A DNA stretch of 53,236 nucleotides, from positions 1 through 53,236 of the forward strand of contig CAIKHO010000082.1 in assembly GCA_903827245.1 (NCBI GenBank). Reading direction: 5' to 3'. The translations under genes were made by a program, and so were the position numbers. Source of the DNA: an uncultured Opitutia bacterium. Lineage in GTDB: Bacteria; Verrucomicrobiota; Verrucomicrobiia; Opitutales; Opitutaceae. The notes under the pieces were generated by a model. The model was not told the DNA's origin. It ran no database searches and saw only the letters and a program-made list of their open reading frames with translations. Below, in pieces: positions 50,601 through 53,236 of this stretch (positions are counted from its first letter, which is position 1; each line of letters starts with the position of its first letter).

Positions 50601-51929
50601 ATGGTCTCCTCCTCCAGCTCCCGGCCCGTCTCCCGCCCCGTCCGCTATGAATTACTGACCTTGGGCGACGAATTGCTGCTGGGCCTGACGGCCAATGGCC
50701 ATCTCACCTTCATCGGCGCGCAACTCGGCCGCCGGGGCGTCATGCTCCAGCGCAATGTGACCATCACCGACGAAGCTGACGCCATCGAGCGGCAGTTCCG
50801 GGAGAGCTGGGCCGCGGCGGATGTCATCATCACCACCGGCGGACTCGGCCCGACCTGCGATGACCGCACGCGCGAGGTGCTGGCCACGGTGCTCGGGCAG
50901 AAGCTCGTGTTCGATCCGGCCACGGAGAAGGCCATTGTCGAGCGCTTCGTGCAGTTCGGCCGCACACCCACCGCCAACAACCTCAAGCAGGCCTACCGCT
51001 TCGAGCGCGGCGAGGTGATTCCGAACGCCAACGGCACCGCGCCTGGCCTCTGGGTCGAGCAGGGCGGCAAGGTGCTCTGCATGCTGCCCGGGCCACCCAA
51101 TGAATTGCAGCCCATGTTCACCGAGCAGGTCATTCCGCGGCTCGCGGCCCGCGGCCTCCTCCTCGAGCGCGAGGCCTATGTGCAGATCCGCAGCGCCGGG
51201 GTGGGCGAGTCGCTGCTCGAGACCAAGCTCCAGCCCATTTTCGACCGCCATGGCGACGCCCTCAGCATCGCCTTCTGCGCGCACCAGGGGCAGGTGGACT
51301 GCCGCCTGAGTTCCCCCAGCGGGAAGCTTTCCCACGCCGAGATCGAGTCCGTCGCGGCCGAGTGCGCGCGGCTGCTCGGCGAGGACTTCCTCTGTTACGG
51401 GCACGACTCGATGGCGAAGGTCTGTGCCGACCTTCTCCGCGCCCAGGAGAAGAAGCTGGCGGTCGCCGAGACCGCGACCGGCGGTCTGCTGGCGAATGCA
51501 TTCACCGCGGTGGGCGGGGCGTGCAAGTTTTTCGCGGGCGGGGTGGTCTGCTGCTCCAACGACGCCAAGATGCAGCTTCTCGATGTGCCCGAGTGCCTGC
51601 TGTTGCAGCACGGCGCCGTCAGCGCCGAAGGTGCGGTGGCGATGGCGACGGGCGCCGCGGAGACGCTGGGGGCGGATTATGCGCTGGCCGTGACCGGCTT
51701 TGCCGGGGCGGGCGCTGCGGAGGGTGCAGGGGGCAATCCGGTCGGCACCATGTACATCGCGCTGCATGCGCCGCACGGCGTGTGGTCAAAGAAGCTCAGC
51801 TACCCCGGTCCACGCGGCACCGTGAAGCTGCGTGCCGTGAACGCCGCGCTGGACTGGCTCCGCCGTGAACTCTACCGCGCCCAGACCGGCCAAGCGCTCC
51901 CGGAACGTCGCTCGGGAGTGATGCAGTAG
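50601..51929 (+). CDS. cinA: CinA-family protein (MoCF domain plus NMN deamidase-like domain)
   Basis: 442 residues, the normal two-domain length. The N-terminal molybdopterin-binding-like domain (about 14-180) has LTLGDELLLGLTANGH, DVIITTGGLGPTCDD and MLPGPPNELQPM. The C-terminal CinA/PncC domain (about 265-425) has AVAETATGGLLANAFT, FFAGGVVCCSNDAK and AVTGFAGAG. The conserved E-S-x-T-G-G motif reads ETATGG, with Thr291 in place of Ser, a change that could affect deamidase activity. Family members hydrolyse ADP-ribose and/or nicotinamide mononucleotide in NAD recycling. It is named here for its family; activity is not shown by the sequence alone. Confidence 0.87.
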   Translation: MVSSSSSRPVSRPVRYELLTLGDELLLGLTANGHLTFIGAQLGRRGVMLQRNVTITDEADAIERQFRESWAAADVIITTGGLGPTCDDRTREVLATVLGQKLVFDPATEKAIVERFVQFGRTPTANNLKQAYRFERGEVIPNANGTAPGLWVEQGGKVLCMLPGPPNELQPMFTEQVIPRLAARGLLLEREAYVQIRSAGVGESLLETKLQPIFDRHGDALSIAFCAHQGQVDCRLSSPSGKLSHAEIESVAAECARLLGEDFLCYGHDSMAKVCADLLRAQEKKLAVAETATGGLLANAFTAVGGACKFFAGGVVCCSNDAKMQLLDVPECLLLQHGAVSAEGAVAMATGAAETLGADYALAVTGFAGAGAAEGAGGNPVGTMYIALHAPHGVWSKKLSYPGPRGTVKLRAVNAALDWLRRELYRAQTGQALPERRSGVMQ

Positions 51930-51980
51930 CTGCCGTGTAGCGGCGAATGGCGGGTGAAGGTGGCTCCGCCGCTGCGGTGG

Positions 51981-52048
51981 AAGCTCCAAGCTTTAAACGG
52001 CCGGCAGGGCTTCTCGAAAATTAGGTCGTTGAAGTTTCCCTGGAGCTT
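51981..52048. repeat. Weak intergenic hairpin between convergent genes
   Basis: AAGCTCCAAGCTTTAAACGG (51981-52000) faces 52027-52048 (TTTCCCTGGAGCTT core), an imperfect match. It lies between the stops of the cinA-family gene and purC. Confidence 0.55.
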
Positions 52049-52073
52049 GGAGGATGGAATTTGGTGCTTTGCC

Positions 52074-52988
52074 TCACCCGCCCAGCAGATTCCTCAGCGC
52101 CGCCAGATACTTCTCCTGCGTGCGCGCAATCACCTCTGCCGGGATCCTCGGCGCGGGGGGCTGTTGGTTCCACTTCAGCGCGAGAAGGTGATCGCGGACG
52201 AATTGCTTGTCGTAGCTCGGGGGCGACTGGTTGGGCGCGTACTGGTCCGCGGGCCAGTAACGCGAAGAATCGGGTGTCAGCACCTCGTCGATGAGGAACA
52301 ACGTGCCGGCGGCGTCCGTGCCGAACTCGAATTTCGTGTCGGCCAGGATCATGCCGGCCTGCTTGGCGCGGTCGTGGCCAAGCCGGTAGAGCGCGAGGCT
52401 GGTGGCCTTGACCTTTTCGTAGAGCGCGGCCCCGACGGCGGCGGCACCCTGGGCATCGTTGATCGGCGCGTCGTGCTCGCCCTTCGGGGCCTTGGTGGTG
52501 GGGGTGAAGATCGGTTCGGGCAGGCGGTCGGCCTGGCGCAGGCCGGCCGGGAGCCTGATCCCGCAGACCTCGCCCGTTTTCTGATACGAATTCCAACCGC
52601 TGCCGACCAGGTAGCCGCGCACGACGCACTCGATGGTGAGGGGCTTGAGTTTTTTCACGATCATGCTGCGGAGCTGGAGGTCGCGGTCCTTGATGCCCCG
52701 GCGCGCGAATTCGCCGGCTTGGTCGGGCAGGAGGTGGCCGGGGATGAGACCCGCGGTCTGCGTGAACCACCAGTTGCTCATTTGGGTGAGGATGGCGCCC
52801 TTGCCGGGGATGCCGTCGGGCAGGATGACATCGAAGGCGGAGAGCCGGTCGGTGGCGGTGAGCAGGAGGGCGTCGCCCAGGTCGAAGATCTCGCGGACCT
52901 TCCCCGACGCGATGCGCGGGAACGGCAGGCCGTCGATGGACGTCACGGCGGACTTGGGCAGAGCAGCGGCGATTTCGGCGTAAGTCAT
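52074..52988 (-). CDS. purC: Phosphoribosylaminoimidazole-succinocarboxamide synthase (SAICAR synthetase)
   Basis: 304 residues. It joins aspartate to CAIR in purine synthesis using ATP. Signatures are plain: GKVREIFDLGDALLLTATDRLSAFD near the N-terminus, IVKKLKPLTIECVVRGYLVGSGW, PIFTPTTKAPKGEHD and the C-terminal YWPADQYAPNQSPPSYDKQFVRDHL. The roughly 300-residue length matches the longer PurC type of eukaryotes and many bacteria rather than the 240-residue type. No other purine genes are nearby. CCCC directly precedes the ATG. Confidence 0.95.
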   Translation of the reverse strand: MTYAEIAAALPKSAVTSIDGLPFPRIASGKVREIFDLGDALLLTATDRLSAFDVILPDGIPGKGAILTQMSNWWFTQTAGLIPGHLLPDQAGEFARRGIKDRDLQLRSMIVKKLKPLTIECVVRGYLVGSGWNSYQKTGEVCGIRLPAGLRQADRLPEPIFTPTTKAPKGEHDAPINDAQGAAAVGAALYEKVKATSLALYRLGHDRAKQAGMILADTKFEFGTDAAGTLFLIDEVLTPDSSRYWPADQYAPNQSPPSYDKQFVRDHLLALKWNQQPPAPRIPAEVIARTQEKYLAALRNLLGG

Positions 52989-53114
52989 GGGGAGAGGGAG
53001 AGTGAAAGTGGTAGTGAGAGTGAAAGGAAATATGAAAATGAATGACCGCCGGCCCGTGTTGCATCATCCGGGCGCCCTCACTTTCGACCCCATGTTCACT
53101 CTTATTTTCACCTT
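52989..53114. repeat. Purine-rich repeat words between purC and tRNA-Glu
   Basis: AGTGAAAGTGGTAGTGAGAG and nearby GTGAAAGG words on the left face TTCACTCTTATTTTCACCTT (about 53095-53114) on the right. Pairing is loose, so I call only a repeat region. Confidence 0.4.
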
Positions 53115-53157
53115 GCCCGGGCCCCGGTGCGCCCTACCGTGCCGAGTTCCGCGGTTA

Positions 53158-53234
53158 GTCCCCATCGTCTAGCCCGGTCAGGACGCCTCCCTTTCACGGA
53201 GAGAACCGGGGTTCGAATCCCCGTGGGGACGCCA
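53158..53234 (+). tRNA. tRNA-Glu (anticodon UUC)
   Basis: The acceptor arm GTCCCCA/TGGGGAC, the T arm CGGGG-TTCGAAT-CCCCG and the anticodon loop CTTTCAC give tRNA-Glu(UUC), very like the E. coli form. CCA is encoded (53232-53234). Position 27:43 in the anticodon stem appears as a C-A mismatch; the other four pairs are normal. The 3' end lies two bases from the window edge. Confidence 0.95.
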
Positions 53235-53236
53235 GC

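Overview
The window is high-GC DNA from a free-living bacterium that is almost certainly a member of the Verrucomicrobiota, most likely Opitutaceae-like. The reasons are the density of secreted plant-polysaccharide enzymes without SusC/SusD partners, a planctomycete/verrucomicrobial-type cytochrome c fragment, a giant delta-60 repeat surface protein with the tail domains common in this phylum, and near-absence of Shine-Dalgarno sequences. This taxonomic call is inference; no 16S gene is present.

Positions 1-28,600 are a polysaccharide-degradation region, nearly all on the + strand. It starts with the 3' end of a DUF4450-type gene. Two CE12-like rhamnogalacturonan acetylesterases, a GH43 enzyme and a two-headed GDSL acetylesterase follow. 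After an interlude (a coupled pair of hydrolase-like proteins that seem to have lost their catalytic residues, a PMT/TMTC-like TPR membrane protein and an unknown secreted protein) come GH39, GH35, GH115, GH51 and a Tat-exported PcRGLX/YetA-like (exo-rhamnogalacturonan lyase family) protein, then a diheme cytochrome c. A further SGNH hydrolase and a GH28 protein lie on the - strand at 32.1-35.8 kb. Together they fit deacetylation and debranching of rhamnogalacturonan I and glucurono-arabinoxylan or arabinogalactan side chains in the periplasm or outside the cell. No transporter or regulator of this set is visible.

Positions 28,700-41,500 hold mostly single genes: a secreted cupin, two tiny membrane proteins (one DUF3309), a YebC-family protein, a methyltransferase, a sugar-nucleotidyltransferase-like protein, a PIG-L deacetylase, a CorC/CNNM-type membrane protein, a frameshifted kinase-like gene and an exported Bcp-type peroxiredoxin with a clear intrinsic terminator. 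Positions 41,800-47,700 are one 1,969-residue delta-60 repeat protein. The right end is housekeeping: an SDR oxidoreductase, uvrC (lacking the usual Fe-S cysteines), a cinA-family gene, purC and tRNA-Glu(UUC).

Two window-wide patterns stand out. Nearly every intergenic gap carries an imperfect or perfect long hairpin, and these fall into several recurring sequence families, some nested inside each other. Start codons are almost never preceded by a Shine-Dalgarno sequence; many instead have a run of C directly against the ATG. The one clear Shine-Dalgarno is at a coupled internal start (8516).
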